This document shows positions 24,029 through 32,567 of a stretch of DNA of 32,799 bases, one piece after another. The first letter of the stretch is position 1; each line of letters opens with the position of its first letter. The notes under the pieces are model-generated. The model saw nothing but the letters and a program-made list of their open reading frames with translations, was not told where the DNA came from and did no database searches. Source of the stretch: Candidatus Thorarchaeota archaeon. GTDB lineage: Archaea; Asgardarchaeota; Thorarchaeia; Thorarchaeales; Thorarchaeaceae. The stretch spans positions 1-32,799 of the forward strand of contig JABCSP010000003.1 in NCBI GenBank assembly GCA_018238825.1, written 5' to 3'. A program made the translations under genes and the position numbers.

Positions 24029-27000
24029 GTGACAAAATCGGAACATGAATTACCCCCACACAGTATTGCCTACAGTCTATATTTCGAATCACTAAACGAA
24101 GAAATTGGCAGAATCTACGCTATTGCAGAATTAGCACGTATGAAGGGTTATGATCCAACCACAAGAGTAGAGATTCCACCTGCACATGATGTTGCTGCAA
24201 GAGTTGAAGCTACCCTTGAAGGTCCAAAAGGTGTTGCAAAGCGTATCCGAGAGTTACAAAAAGAGATGCAAAAAGAGCAGGTCGCTTTTGAGGTAGCAAA
24301 GGAAATCGCAGAAGGCACTCTCGGTGGTATAACTGATATTGAGAAAGCAGCTGAGAAGGCTGTACGAGTTGCACTAGCAATTCTAACTGAAAGTATCACA
24401 GCTGCACCCCTTGAGGGAATTGCGAGAGTCCGAATTAGAGGGTCAGATGAGAATCGCTATCTTGCTCTTTACTTAGCCGGTCCAATCCGTGCTGCTGGTG
24501 GTACAGAGGCTGCAATGACTGTCTTGGTGGCTGATTACGTTCGTCAGGTACTCAAATTGCCAGCTTTCAAATCTTCAGAGGCAGAAACAGAGCGTGCATT
24601 AGAAGAAGTAGAACTCTATGCACGTAATGTACATCTTCAATATCCTGTACATCCTGAACTTGTCAAGTTCGCCGCAGCCAGATTACCAATAATGCTTACC
24701 GGTGATCCAACTGAGGAGTTCGAGGTGTCAGGAAGTCGAAACCTTGATCGAATTGAAACCAATCGTGTTCGAGGCGGTGCGGTTCTTGTTCTCAGTGATG
24801 GAGTAGTAGGAAGAGCTGCGAAGCTTGCCAAAATTGTAAATGACGCAAACATCAAAGGTTGGGACTGGCTAGATGAAGTAGCTTCAAAAATGTCTAAAGA
24901 TTCAACCCAGGAAGAAGACTCTGCAGATAAGAAACTTGAACCGAAAGATGACTATCTAGCAGATGTAATTGGAGGAAGACCTGTATTCTCACATCCTCAA
25001 CGTCTGGGTGGTTTTAGGCTTAGGTACGGTCGTTCAAGAAACACAGGTCTTGCAGGTGTGGGAGTACATCCCGCAACTATGTACATTCTTGAAGAATTCT
25101 TGGCTACTGGAACTCACATTCGTACTGAACGTCCTGGGAAGGGGTCAATTGTTGCACCGGTTGATACTATTGAAGGTCCAATTGTTCTTATGAAAGATGG
25201 TTCAGTTGTACGATTTGTAGGATTAGATGATGCTCGTGGTTTCGAAGGGAAGATTGAGCAGGTACTATTTGTTGGTGATATTCTTGTTGCATTGGGGGAG
25301 TTTATTGAGAATAACCATCCTTTGGTCCCCTCGGGATATTGTGAGGAATGGTGGTCCCATGATTTAGAACATGCTATCTCAAAATTATCCGCTACACAAC
25401 TCACTAGTAGATTAAAAGGATCGGACCTGACCCCTAAAACCTTCAATGCGATAATAGAATCTCCTCTAACCATTATTCCAACCCCACCTCAAGCAGTTCA
25501 TCTCTCGAAGAAATTGAAAATTCCCCTCCATCCATACTATCTCTACAGATGGGCCGCACTCACAATAGACGAAGTTCGGAATCTCCGGGAATGGATGCTA
25601 GCTAAGCATAGAATAAGTAAGAAAGATGATGGACATATTGTACTTCCATTTGTTAGAAAGTACAAAACTATGTTAGAAAATATGGGAATTCCTCACAAGT
25701 TTTCGGAAAATCGTAAGAAACTAGTTCTGACAGATGATCCTGTAACGATTCTAGCTCAGCTAGGTCCTGATACAAAATCCCCCAAAGGAAAAAACACACT
25801 TGCGATGTTGAATTCAGTATCTGATGTTATCCTTCAAGATAAGGTTGGTTTTGCAATCGGAGCCAGAATGGGTCGTCCTGAGAAAGCGCAAGAACGCAGA
25901 ATGAAACCTCCTGTACAATCATTATTTCCTGTAGGTCGTTCGAAGGGGTCTGAAAGAAGAATTGATGAGGTTGCCAAGAGTGTTCAATACATTTCAACCC
26001 TTGAGCCTGATTGTAAATGTTTCGAATGTGGAATAGAAACTTTCGAATCAAAGTGTTCTCAGTGTGGCGCTCAGACAACAAAGATTCGGAAATGTCCTAA
26101 ATGTGAGATAAAGACATTTGAATCAGAGTGCCCTACGTGTCGCGTTTCCACAGAGATAGTGCGAGATCATGAATGTATAGAGTGTGAAATAGAAACTTCC
26201 GAATCAGAGTGTCCTACATGTGGTGCTTACACAACAAAAATCCCTGACGTTTCGGGAGTCGAAGTTGAGCTTGTGGCTCGCAAATGTCCTGGGTGTGAGT
26301 TAAAAACATTCGAATCAAAGTGCCCGCAGTGTGGCACTCACACAGAGATTGAACTTTGGTGTGGCGAGGAAGGTTGTGGACTTGCAATTGATCCTGCTAA
26401 AGGGATGTGTCCTGTCAGTCATGATCCCAATAAGATACGAAAAACACGAAAGGTCCCTGTTGATTTAAAGGCCCTTCTTGAACGAGTGAAAGACGAAGTA
26501 GGGGAATTTGAAACACATGGTGTTCGTGGAGTTCTTGGACTAACAAGTGATTACAAGATACCAGAATATCTGGGCAAAGGGATTCTCAGAGCGAAGTATG
26601 ATGTATACTGTTATCGAGATGGTACTGCTCGTTTTGATGCAACTGATGCTCCACTGACCCATTTTACTCCAAAGGAAATTGGTGTACCAGTCAACAGGCT
26701 TAGAGATCTTGGATATTTGATAGATTATGATGGGGCACCATTGGTATCCGAAGATCAGGTTGTAGAACTCAAAGTTCAGGATCTTGTTGTTCCTGAGAAC
26801 TGTGCCGACTACCTCCTCCGAGTTGGTAGATTTGTTGATGATTGTTTAGAGAAGATGTACAATCTTCCTAGGTACTACAACTTCAATGCTCAAGAGGATG
26901 TCATCGGTCAGCTTGTCATTGGTCTTGCTCCCCACACCTCTGCAGGTATAATTGGAAGAATAGTTGGGTTTACCAATGCAAGTGTATGTTACGCCCATCC

Positions 27001-27781
27001 ATATTGGCACGCAGCGAAACGCCGGAACTGCGATGGTGACGAAGACGCACTCATTCTGGTTCTTGATGCACTGTTGAATTTTTCAAAGAGTTATCTTCCT
27101 GCTGGTCGAGGAGGTCTAATGGATGCGCCTCTAGTTCTCTCAGTTATTCTTAATCCTACTGAAGTAGATGATGAGAGTCACAATATGGAGGTCTGTAGAC
27201 GATATCCTGCTCAATTCTATGAGATGGTATCAGAAGCAAGGCATCCAAGAGATGTAGAGAGTCTTGTTGATATCATATCATCTCGTCTGAATACTTCTGC
27301 ACAATACGAAGGATTTGGCTTTACGCACAACACGACATCTTTTGATATTGGACCTAAGAATTCTAGATACAAGATTTTAGAAACTATGAACGACAAACTT
27401 GAGGCTCAGCTGCGTCTTGCTACCTTGATTAAAGCTGTAGATTCACAGGATGTTGCTCAACGTGTTCTCTCAACCCATTTCTTCCGTGATATACGTGGGA
27501 ATTTACGAGCTTATTCTACACAAAAGATTCGATGTCTTAAATGCAATACTACATACCGAAGGGTACCTATCTCAGGTCAATGTAGTGAATGTGGTGAATC
27601 GAGATTATCTCTTACAGTGAGGCAGAAGAATATCTCAAAATATCTTCGTGTGACTGAGAAAATCATACGTGATCACGGTCTTGATCAATATATGCAGGAA
27701 CGATTGAAACTGATTACCGCATCACTAGATTCTTTGTTTGTATCTGAACAGACATCTCTCACAGACTTTTTTGAAACCTAA
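24029..27781 (+). CDS. polC: DNA polymerase II (PolD) large subunit DP2
   Basis: Catalytic subunit of the archaeal family D replicative polymerase. Conserved segments are GPIRAAGGTEAAMTVLVADYVR in the N-terminal half, RPEKAQERRMKPPVQSLFP in the centre, and the catalytic NCDGDED at residues 1000-1006 (Asp1002 and Asp1004). A cysteine-rich zinc region spans about 662-798, with four tandem CxxC...CxxC units and a fifth pair. A C-terminal zinc ribbon (CLKCNTTY..CSECGES) follows. GTG at 24029 is the assigned start; a better ribosome site is not visible. 1250 residues. No intein. It converges with the CBS gene by 4 bases. Confidence 0.95.
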   Translation: MTKSEHELPPHSIAYSLYFESLNEEIGRIYAIAELARMKGYDPTTRVEIPPAHDVAARVEATLEGPKGVAKRIRELQKEMQKEQVAFEVAKEIAEGTLGGITDIEKAAEKAVRVALAILTESITAAPLEGIARVRIRGSDENRYLALYLAGPIRAAGGTEAAMTVLVADYVRQVLKLPAFKSSEAETERALEEVELYARNVHLQYPVHPELVKFAAARLPIMLTGDPTEEFEVSGSRNLDRIETNRVRGGAVLVLSDGVVGRAAKLAKIVNDANIKGWDWLDEVASKMSKDSTQEEDSADKKLEPKDDYLADVIGGRPVFSHPQRLGGFRLRYGRSRNTGLAGVGVHPATMYILEEFLATGTHIRTERPGKGSIVAPVDTIEGPIVLMKDGSVVRFVGLDDARGFEGKIEQVLFVGDILVALGEFIENNHPLVPSGYCEEWWSHDLEHAISKLSATQLTSRLKGSDLTPKTFNAIIESPLTIIPTPPQAVHLSKKLKIPLHPYYLYRWAALTIDEVRNLREWMLAKHRISKKDDGHIVLPFVRKYKTMLENMGIPHKFSENRKKLVLTDDPVTILAQLGPDTKSPKGKNTLAMLNSVSDVILQDKVGFAIGARMGRPEKAQERRMKPPVQSLFPVGRSKGSERRIDEVAKSVQYISTLEPDCKCFECGIETFESKCSQCGAQTTKIRKCPKCEIKTFESECPTCRVSTEIVRDHECIECEIETSESECPTCGAYTTKIPDVSGVEVELVARKCPGCELKTFESKCPQCGTHTEIELWCGEEGCGLAIDPAKGMCPVSHDPNKIRKTRKVPVDLKALLERVKDEVGEFETHGVRGVLGLTSDYKIPEYLGKGILRAKYDVYCYRDGTARFDATDAPLTHFTPKEIGVPVNRLRDLGYLIDYDGAPLVSEDQVVELKVQDLVVPENCADYLLRVGRFVDDCLEKMYNLPRYYNFNAQEDVIGQLVIGLAPHTSAGIIGRIVGFTNASVCYAHPYWHAAKRRNCDGDEDALILVLDALLNFSKSYLPAGRGGLMDAPLVLSVILNPTEVDDESHNMEVCRRYPAQFYEMVSEARHPRDVESLVDIISSRLNTSAQYEGFGFTHNTTSFDIGPKNSRYKILETMNDKLEAQLRLATLIKAVDSQDVAQRVLSTHFFRDIRGNLRAYSTQKIRCLKCNTTYRRVPISGQCSECGESRLSLTVRQKNISKYLRVTEKIIRDHGLDQYMQERLKLITASLDSLFVSEQTSLTDFFET

Positions 27782-28635
27782 TCCGTTTGAACATCAAGTG
27801 CAAGTTTTAGCAGATTTCGATCTTCGATCATACCAATTAGATTACCAGCTGCAGAAAGGACTGGAGCTTGATCAATGTCTTCATTTCGAATAGTTTTTAC
27901 ACATTCCGAGATTGTTGTGAGTTCGTTCAAATTGATTATATTCTTCGTCATCGCTTCTGAAACTGGAATATTTGGAAGTTTGAGAAGCTTTTTCGTTACA
28001 ACAAGGAAATCTTTCGATGTCCAACCCCATTCAACCGTACTATCTTGACCACTGAATGTTGTTGAAATATTATCTTCAACAGTCACCTCGGAAAGACGAA
28101 TATAATCACTGACTGTGATCATTCCTGACACTCCCCCACCTTCATTGATTAGAACAAGGGCATTCTTCCCAGCCATGTCCATTACCATATAGGTCAGAGG
28201 TAGTGGTGTCTGTTCCCAAACCGCTGTTATCTCTCTAGTGACAAAGTCGATAACCTCTTTTGAACCAACTTTTTCATCATTCTCTAATGTTGCTCCTAGA
28301 ATGTCTGGAATTGAAATCAGACCAACAAGATTACCTTTCTCAACAACAGGGAGCCTTCTGTAGTTCTTTTCCAGCATGAGTTTAGTAGCTGTTTTAAGTT
28401 CAGTTCTAGGAGTAACAGTACCAGGATCTCTATTCATCAGCATTGCAAGCTGATTTTCATCTGCTTTTCTAAGAAGATCTGTTCTAGTTACAATACCAAC
28501 CAAGGTCTTTGAACCTTTTTTCACAACTGGAACACCATTGACTTGTTTCTCTGCCATAATTTGAAGAACATCTTCTCTGGTTCCAGGCACTGAAACGTAA
28601 ATCACGTCCGATTGCATACAATCTTTGACCATCAT
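27778..28635 (-). CDS. Protein with four CBS domains
   Basis: CBS pairs bind adenine nucleotides or related ligands and act as energy sensors. Four repeats are visible, about residues 7-58, 68-118, 128-190 and 220-280, with the usual VNGVPVVKKG..LVGIVTRTDLL, YRRLPVVEKG..LVGLISIPDIL, and DQAPVLSAAGNLIGMIEDRNLL segments. There is no attached catalytic domain. GGAG lies a few nt ahead of ATG 28635. 285 residues. It is diverged from nothing and stands alone; a link to PolD is only positional. Confidence 0.85.
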   Translation of the reverse strand: MMVKDCMQSDVIYVSVPGTREDVLQIMAEKQVNGVPVVKKGSKTLVGIVTRTDLLRKADENQLAMLMNRDPGTVTPRTELKTATKLMLEKNYRRLPVVEKGNLVGLISIPDILGATLENDEKVGSKEVIDFVTREITAVWEQTPLPLTYMVMDMAGKNALVLINEGGGVSGMITVSDYIRLSEVTVEDNISTTFSGQDSTVEWGWTSKDFLVVTKKLLKLPNIPVSEAMTKNIINLNELTTISECVKTIRNEDIDQAPVLSAAGNLIGMIEDRNLLKLALDVQTD

Positions 28636-28677
28636 TGTCAGAATTACTCCGGTTCGATAATAACTCGATAGTATTTA

Positions 28678-28718
28678 CAGTTCACTCACATAGAGTTACA
28701 GTCTATTCAGTGAAACTG
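28678..28718. repeat. Imperfect inverted repeat upstream of the CBS gene
   Basis: CAGTTCACT (28678-28686) is complementary to AGTGAAACTG (28709-28718) with one extra base. It is 43-83 bases upstream of the CBS start and might be an operator or an incidental stem. The rest of the 180-bp gap holds no gene I can see. Confidence 0.25.
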
Positions 28719-28815
28719 CATCTACAGACTTGACTCTTTACATACCTTTTATGTTTAGCGTTCATTCTAAATTAGATAAAATTTGAACAGGAATGAAATT
28801 GGAGTATAATCTTAT

Positions 28816-29391
28816 TCACCATGGGTTTTTCTTGATCCCAAGAAGATACCCTACCACATTACTAATCCAATGGATACCAAGTGTCATTAAAACTAGAATA
28901 GCAATGAAGATGGACCCTGGTTGAATTATAGGATACGCAAAAATCAATGCCATGATTATAAACCCAAGCTGGTCCATAAAGGGCGAGGAATCCCCACTCT
29001 TGACATTGACTCGCCTTTTTATGAACGATCCAACGAGGTCACCAGTGAGAGCTCCGACAGACATCAGGACTGCAACTGGAACTTGTGTATAGAGAACCAA
29101 TTCCATTGCAGGCGTTACAGTGACGAACTGTGCCAGTATAGGATGCAAATATGGAGATGCAAACATCTGCCCAATTCCAACTAAGATACCAAAGATAATT
29201 CCAACAATGAAACCGCGAATCGTTTTTCCATCACCCAGTATTCTACGACCATCACTATAGAATCGCCCTCCATCAATAGGTTTTCCACCTCCACCTAGGA
29301 CTGGTGTTGAATTTGCAATCCATGCTGGAAGTCCAAACCATACTGCCAATTCTAAAAGGGCAAGTTCTTCATACATCTGGTGTGGCTCCAT
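28816..29391 (-). CDS. carS: CDP-archaeol synthase
   Basis: Integral membrane enzyme that joins CTP to digeranylgeranylglyceryl phosphate, giving the precursor of polar head group addition in archaeal lipids. The CarS/DUF46 signature LPAWIANSTPVLGGGGKPID..GRRILGDGKTIRG and the later GDLVGSFIKRR..GDSSPFMDQ segment are both clear; four or five hydrophobic helices follow the family topology. 191 residues. It lies next to radB, 23 bases from that gene's stop, in the same direction. With the G1PDH gene at 5804-6796 it gives two lipid steps in one window. Confidence 0.94.
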   Translation of the reverse strand: MEPHQMYEELALLELAVWFGLPAWIANSTPVLGGGGKPIDGGRFYSDGRRILGDGKTIRGFIVGIIFGILVGIGQMFASPYLHPILAQFVTVTPAMELVLYTQVPVAVLMSVGALTGDLVGSFIKRRVNVKSGDSSPFMDQLGFIIMALIFAYPIIQPGSIFIAILVLMTLGIHWISNVVGYLLGIKKNPW

Positions 29392-29414
29392 GTCTGCGGT
29401 TTATCAAGTCAATT

Positions 29415-30104
29415 TCACTCTTTCTTATTGGTATGTTCAACCGAGAAGCCAGATTCTGTAAGGAAAAGTCGACCCTCTGACACATCACCTTCAGGTACAA
29501 GTCTTCTCAATAATCGTTCTCCTGAGGATTTTCCTACATTCATCTTAATCACATAATCTGACCAATAATCCAAGATATTACCAGCTACTGGCTCGAAGTC
29601 ATCTAATCCCTTTAGTTTGGATGTGACCTGATTTAGTATAATTACAGCAATATCGTTATGTCTAGCTAATCCCTTTAAAACACCAGCCTGTCGATTGAGT
29701 TCACGATGATTAGCAAAGTTTGTTTTCTTGTCCTCAAGCGCCAATCTGTAATGCTTTGTAAGAGTATCAATAACAACTAATCGTGTTCCCTTACGGATAT
29801 ACAAATTCAAGTCATCAATTAGTACGCCCTGCTCACTAAATCCCTTTGGCACGAAAATCTTGACCAGAGTTTCAAGATCACTGAATGGTTTTCCAGTCAT
29901 CTGCTCCAGACGTTCAACAGGGGATGTTGTTTCTGAATTAATGTAGATGGTGCCCATTCCTTGTCTATACATTGCCCTTACAAATTGTAATCCAAAAGTA
30001 GTCTTTCCTGCTGCTGCTTCACCATACACATGAGTGAAGATCCCAGTATTCAGACCACCATTCATTATTCGATCCAGAAGGGAAACGCCTGACGGAAGAA
30101 TCAA
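29415..30104 (-). CDS. radB: RadB, RecA-family recombination protein
   Basis: RadA paralogue of archaea that lacks the N-terminal helix-hairpin-helix domain and aids recombination. Walker A is GEAAAGKTT (residues 28-36) and Walker B is LVVID (109-113); the C-terminal part has the ILNQVTS L2-like segment. The start is TTG 30104, with GTGAGG 5 nt before it; no ATG is available in frame. 229 residues, normal. Diverges from radA across a 297-bp gap. Confidence 0.9.
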   Translation of the reverse strand: MILPSGVSLLDRIMNGGLNTGIFTHVYGEAAAGKTTFGLQFVRAMYRQGMGTIYINSETTSPVERLEQMTGKPFSDLETLVKIFVPKGFSEQGVLIDDLNLYIRKGTRLVVIDTLTKHYRLALEDKKTNFANHRELNRQAGVLKGLARHNDIAVIILNQVTSKLKGLDDFEPVAGNILDYWSDYVIKMNVGKSSGERLLRRLVPEGDVSEGRLFLTESGFSVEHTNKKE

Positions 30105-30401
30105 AAATGCCTCACTATCTGTTTATCATAACCTCTCAGTGATAAGCATATCTAGACACCAACTACACAAATGAATGTACAGTTTCGCTATTTTCAAGGA
30201 AAAATCGGTCTTTCCTGCAAAATGCGTCATTTTCAAAGTCAGAAGTTAACCATGGGCCTCGCTTATGCTCAAAATAGGAGGTCATAGTGCTATTTTGGCG
30301 TTTTGGTCTATCACACTCGTTGTCTTTCAAGAATATAGTCCTCATGTTGCACTTCTGCATATCTAGTAAATTATCTATACATTTGTTGCATAGAATATAG
30401 C
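30105..30401. other. radB-radA divergent gap with an inverted repeat
   Basis: The 297 bases hold an 8-bp inverted repeat, CAAAATAG (30270-30277) and CTATTTTG (30290-30297), with a GGAGG sequence in its spacer, and the radA promoter. A minus-strand frame of 92 codons (30163-30441) overlaps the radA start and looks spurious. I see no tRNA or other RNA. Confidence 0.4.
30367..30374 (+). promoter_or_regulatory. TATA box for radA
   Basis: TAAATTAT is centred about 31 nt before the radA ATG at 30402, fitting a near-leaderless transcript; there is no Shine-Dalgarno before the ATG. Confidence 0.45.
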
Positions 30402-31475
30402 ATGACAAGTTTAGATGCGGTCCCTGGCGTGGGACCAGCAATAGCGAAGAAACTTCACGCAGCCTTCATCTCCACTGCCGAGCTCCTCGCAGTTCAGCGG
30501 CCCCTTGAACTCAAGGCGCGGACTGAAATTGGGGAAGGAACTGCTAAGAAGATAATAAGAAATGCTCAAGAACAGGTAGGCAAGTACACCTTCAGGTCTG
30601 GCCTTGAGGTAGAACAAGAAGACCTGACCAAACCCATGCTCAGGACTGGGATAGAAGAACTGGACAAGAGTCTGATGGGTGGTCTTGAGATCGGCTCAAT
30701 CATCGAGTTCTATGGTAAGGCCTCAGGTGGAAAGACCCAGTGGTGCTACCACCTTGCAGTACGTTCACAGCTATCCCTTGAAGAAGGAGGTCTTGAGTGT
30801 GCGGTGCTCTGGCTTGACACAGAGAAAGCCTTCAAGGCTTCCATAGTTCGAGCCAACGCTGTAAGATGGGGTATGGACCCTGATATCGTGCTTGGTAACA
30901 TCCGCACAGTGGAGATCGTGAACACAGCTCACTTCATGACAATGTTTGAACGGATACCCCACATGTGTGCTCAGGAGAATGTCCAGCTTGTTGTGGTGGA
31001 CTCCTTGACAGGGCAGTATCGTCAGGAGTACATGGGAATAAGCAATCTGGGAACAAGGCAGCAAACCATCAACTCCATGCTCAATAAGATGCGCCGTGCA
31101 GCCAGTGCCACCGATGCCATCTTTCTGTATACTAACCAGGCCATCTCTAAGCCGGGAATGGGAACCTTTCAGCAGCTGAATGCTCCCATGGGAGGGCACA
31201 TTTTGTCTCATGCTTCTGACTACAGGTTCATGGTGTCAGAGGCTGAGGCTGGGCGCCGAAAGATAGTACTCAAGGACAATGCAGGTCTTCCTAATGTTGA
31301 GGTCAAGATGAGCATAGGCTGGGGTGGGTTCTATGAAGATGCTCATGCTTTGAAGCGGGAGGAACCCGCAGTCCGGGACTATCTCGCAGCTCATGGATAT
31401 AGCACCAGGGTTGACGAGCCGCTCAGGGAAGTGAAAGAGTCATCCGAACCTGAGGAAGTGAGCGAGAGTACATGA
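30402..31475 (+). CDS. radA: DNA repair and recombination protein RadA
   Basis: Archaeal RecA/Rad51 recombinase. An N-terminal helix-hairpin-helix domain is seen in DAVPGVGPAIAKKLHAA (5-21) and GEGTAKKII; Walker A is GKASGGKTQ (105-113, in place of the common GEFGSGKTQ), the catalytic Glu is in LDTEKAF, and Walker B is LVVVDSLTGQYR. The RQQTINSMLNKMRR and TNQ..GGHILSHASDYR segments are conserved. 357 residues, with an acidic tail after 330. The block is GC-richer than neighbours (35 of 60 bases G or C in 30421-30480). The stop overlaps the next start (ATGA). Confidence 0.93.
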   Translation: MTSLDAVPGVGPAIAKKLHAAFISTAELLAVQRPLELKARTEIGEGTAKKIIRNAQEQVGKYTFRSGLEVEQEDLTKPMLRTGIEELDKSLMGGLEIGSIIEFYGKASGGKTQWCYHLAVRSQLSLEEGGLECAVLWLDTEKAFKASIVRANAVRWGMDPDIVLGNIRTVEIVNTAHFMTMFERIPHMCAQENVQLVVVDSLTGQYRQEYMGISNLGTRQQTINSMLNKMRRAASATDAIFLYTNQAISKPGMGTFQQLNAPMGGHILSHASDYRFMVSEAEAGRRKIVLKDNAGLPNVEVKMSIGWGGFYEDAHALKREEPAVRDYLAAHGYSTRVDEPLREVKESSEPEEVSEST

Positions 31476-31894
31476 ATGAGGAAAAGTTCAGGGTCTACAG
31501 GTGCCAAGAGTGTGGGAATGTTGGCTTTGACAGGGTCACTGACAAGGGAAAAGATTCGCACTGTTCATTATGCAGTGCTATCATCTCCGATAGACCAGGT
31601 ATGATCTATGTATCCAGTGATAAAGAGGCTCGACGACATGCAGGGATCCTTGCTACCATGGCACAGACCTCTACATCCAAGGTCTCCATGGGTATCGGGC
31701 TCAGAAGAAGAGTCCTTGACATTGTGGAGAGTCTGGTGAACATGAACAGGGTGAAACCCATCACTCTGGAGCAGGTCCTGACCGAGTGTGTAGACGCAGG
31801 TATCCCACGAGAACGAGCTATGCATTTCCTTGATATATTGAGAGATGAGAACCTAATAACTCACGACAGTGAGTCTGTCATGTCGATTACGTAG
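31472..31894 (+). CDS. Zinc-ribbon and winged-helix protein
   Basis: 140 residues. The N-terminal zinc ribbon has CQEC (11-14) and CSLC (31-34); a basic linker leads to a C-terminal winged-helix-like segment (RRRVLDIVESLVNMNRVKPITLEQVLTECVDAG..NLITHD). It overlaps the radA stop by four bases (ATGA), so it is translationally coupled to radA and may act with it. A similar N-terminal ribbon is known from a haloarchaeal DUF5817-type family; I am not sure of the match. GC content resembles radA. Confidence 0.75.
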   Translation: MNEEKFRVYRCQECGNVGFDRVTDKGKDSHCSLCSAIISDRPGMIYVSSDKEARRHAGILATMAQTSTSKVSMGIGLRRRVLDIVESLVNMNRVKPITLEQVLTECVDAGIPRERAMHFLDILRDENLITHDSESVMSIT

Positions 31895-31977
31895 TCTTCG
31901 ACCTATCAACTTGCTGAATCCGCCTTTCAATCCACTCAGCAGTTTCTTGGACAATGACCTCAAAACAGCTACTTCTT

Positions 31978-32016
31978 AGGCTATCAGACTTTGACTTGGT
32001 CTTTATTTGATAGCCT
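31978..32016. repeat. 9-bp inverted repeat between convergent genes
   Basis: AGGCTATCA (31978-31986) and TGATAGCCT (32008-32016) are perfect complements enclosing 21 bases, with GAC/GTC also able to pair inside. It sits between the zinc-ribbon gene and the small membrane protein gene. It may be a terminator or a remnant; no T-run follows. Confidence 0.4.
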
Positions 32017-32017
32017 C

Positions 32018-32350
32018 TCAGCTTGATGCTTCATGCAGTTTCAAAGACGAAGCGCGCTTATTCTCAAAGAAGATTAGAATTACAAATACTACTAAATATG
32101 CTGCGATATTGGAAACTGAATGTTTCAAGAGGATCTCCTCTGCAGAACCTCCCGTATAGGTACAAAAACGAAAAACCACAAATAGAATTTGCCAAGCAAT
32201 GAAGGCTACAAAAATCTCACCTAATGTAAGAGTCAAGAAGCGAAGTCCTTTTTCCCCTCTTCTATATCCATAATAGATGACAATGCAGATTAAAACCACA
32301 ATTGCAATTACCACAAAGGGCCAGCTAATGAATACTCCAATTAATTGCAT
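32018..32350 (-). CDS. Small membrane protein, unknown function
   Basis: 110 residues with three hydrophobic segments (about 5-27, 40-60 and 80-95), a basic loop YRRGEKGLRF between the first two, and a lysine/arginine tail NKRASSLKLHEASS. I do not recognise it. ATG 32350 is preceded by GGAAGGTTGAAGA, and an AT-only stretch at 32401-32412 fits a TATA box 50-60 nt upstream. Likely real. Confidence 0.6.
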   Translation of the reverse strand: MQLIGVFISWPFVVIAIVVLICIVIYYGYRRGEKGLRFLTLTLGEIFVAFIAWQILFVVFRFCTYTGGSAEEILLKHSVSNIAAYLVVFVILIFFENKRASSLKLHEASS

Positions 32351-32400
32351 TCTTCAACCTTCCTAAAGATTTAGTTAATCAATGTTCTTGATAACCTGAA

Positions 32401-32412
32401 TATATAATATAA
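32401..32412 (-). promoter_or_regulatory. TATA box for the small membrane protein gene
   Basis: TATATAATATAA lies 51-62 bases upstream of the ATG at 32350; transcription would begin near 32380. The remaining bases to 32567 show no gene I can support. Confidence 0.4.
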
Positions 32413-32567
32413 CTAATCAGTTTTTTGAATTTCATTACAATCTCCTTACCAACCAGGCCATCTATGCTGTGACCAATGATGTTCACAATACCATGGATAA
32501 TTCACTATGTTGAAATCTGCAGAGGCCATAGCACAATACCAATTTATGCAATATCTCTCAAAACGAG

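Noticed and set aside
24029..27781. Intein in PolD large subunit
   Set aside because: The catalytic motif NCDGDED and flanks are uninterrupted and no LAGLIDADG or HN splice motifs appear.
28650..28675. GGTTCGATA as a tRNA T loop
   Set aside because: No pairing T stem or acceptor is found around it.
30163..30441. A 92-codon minus-strand frame in the radB-radA gap
   Set aside because: It overlaps the radA start and TATA box and has no domain or start signal.
30402..31475. Intein in RadA
   Set aside because: The sequence around Walker A and the L2 region is continuous and of normal length.
32470..32525. C/D-box-like ATGATG near the window end
   Set aside because: No matching CTGA D box at the right distance was found.
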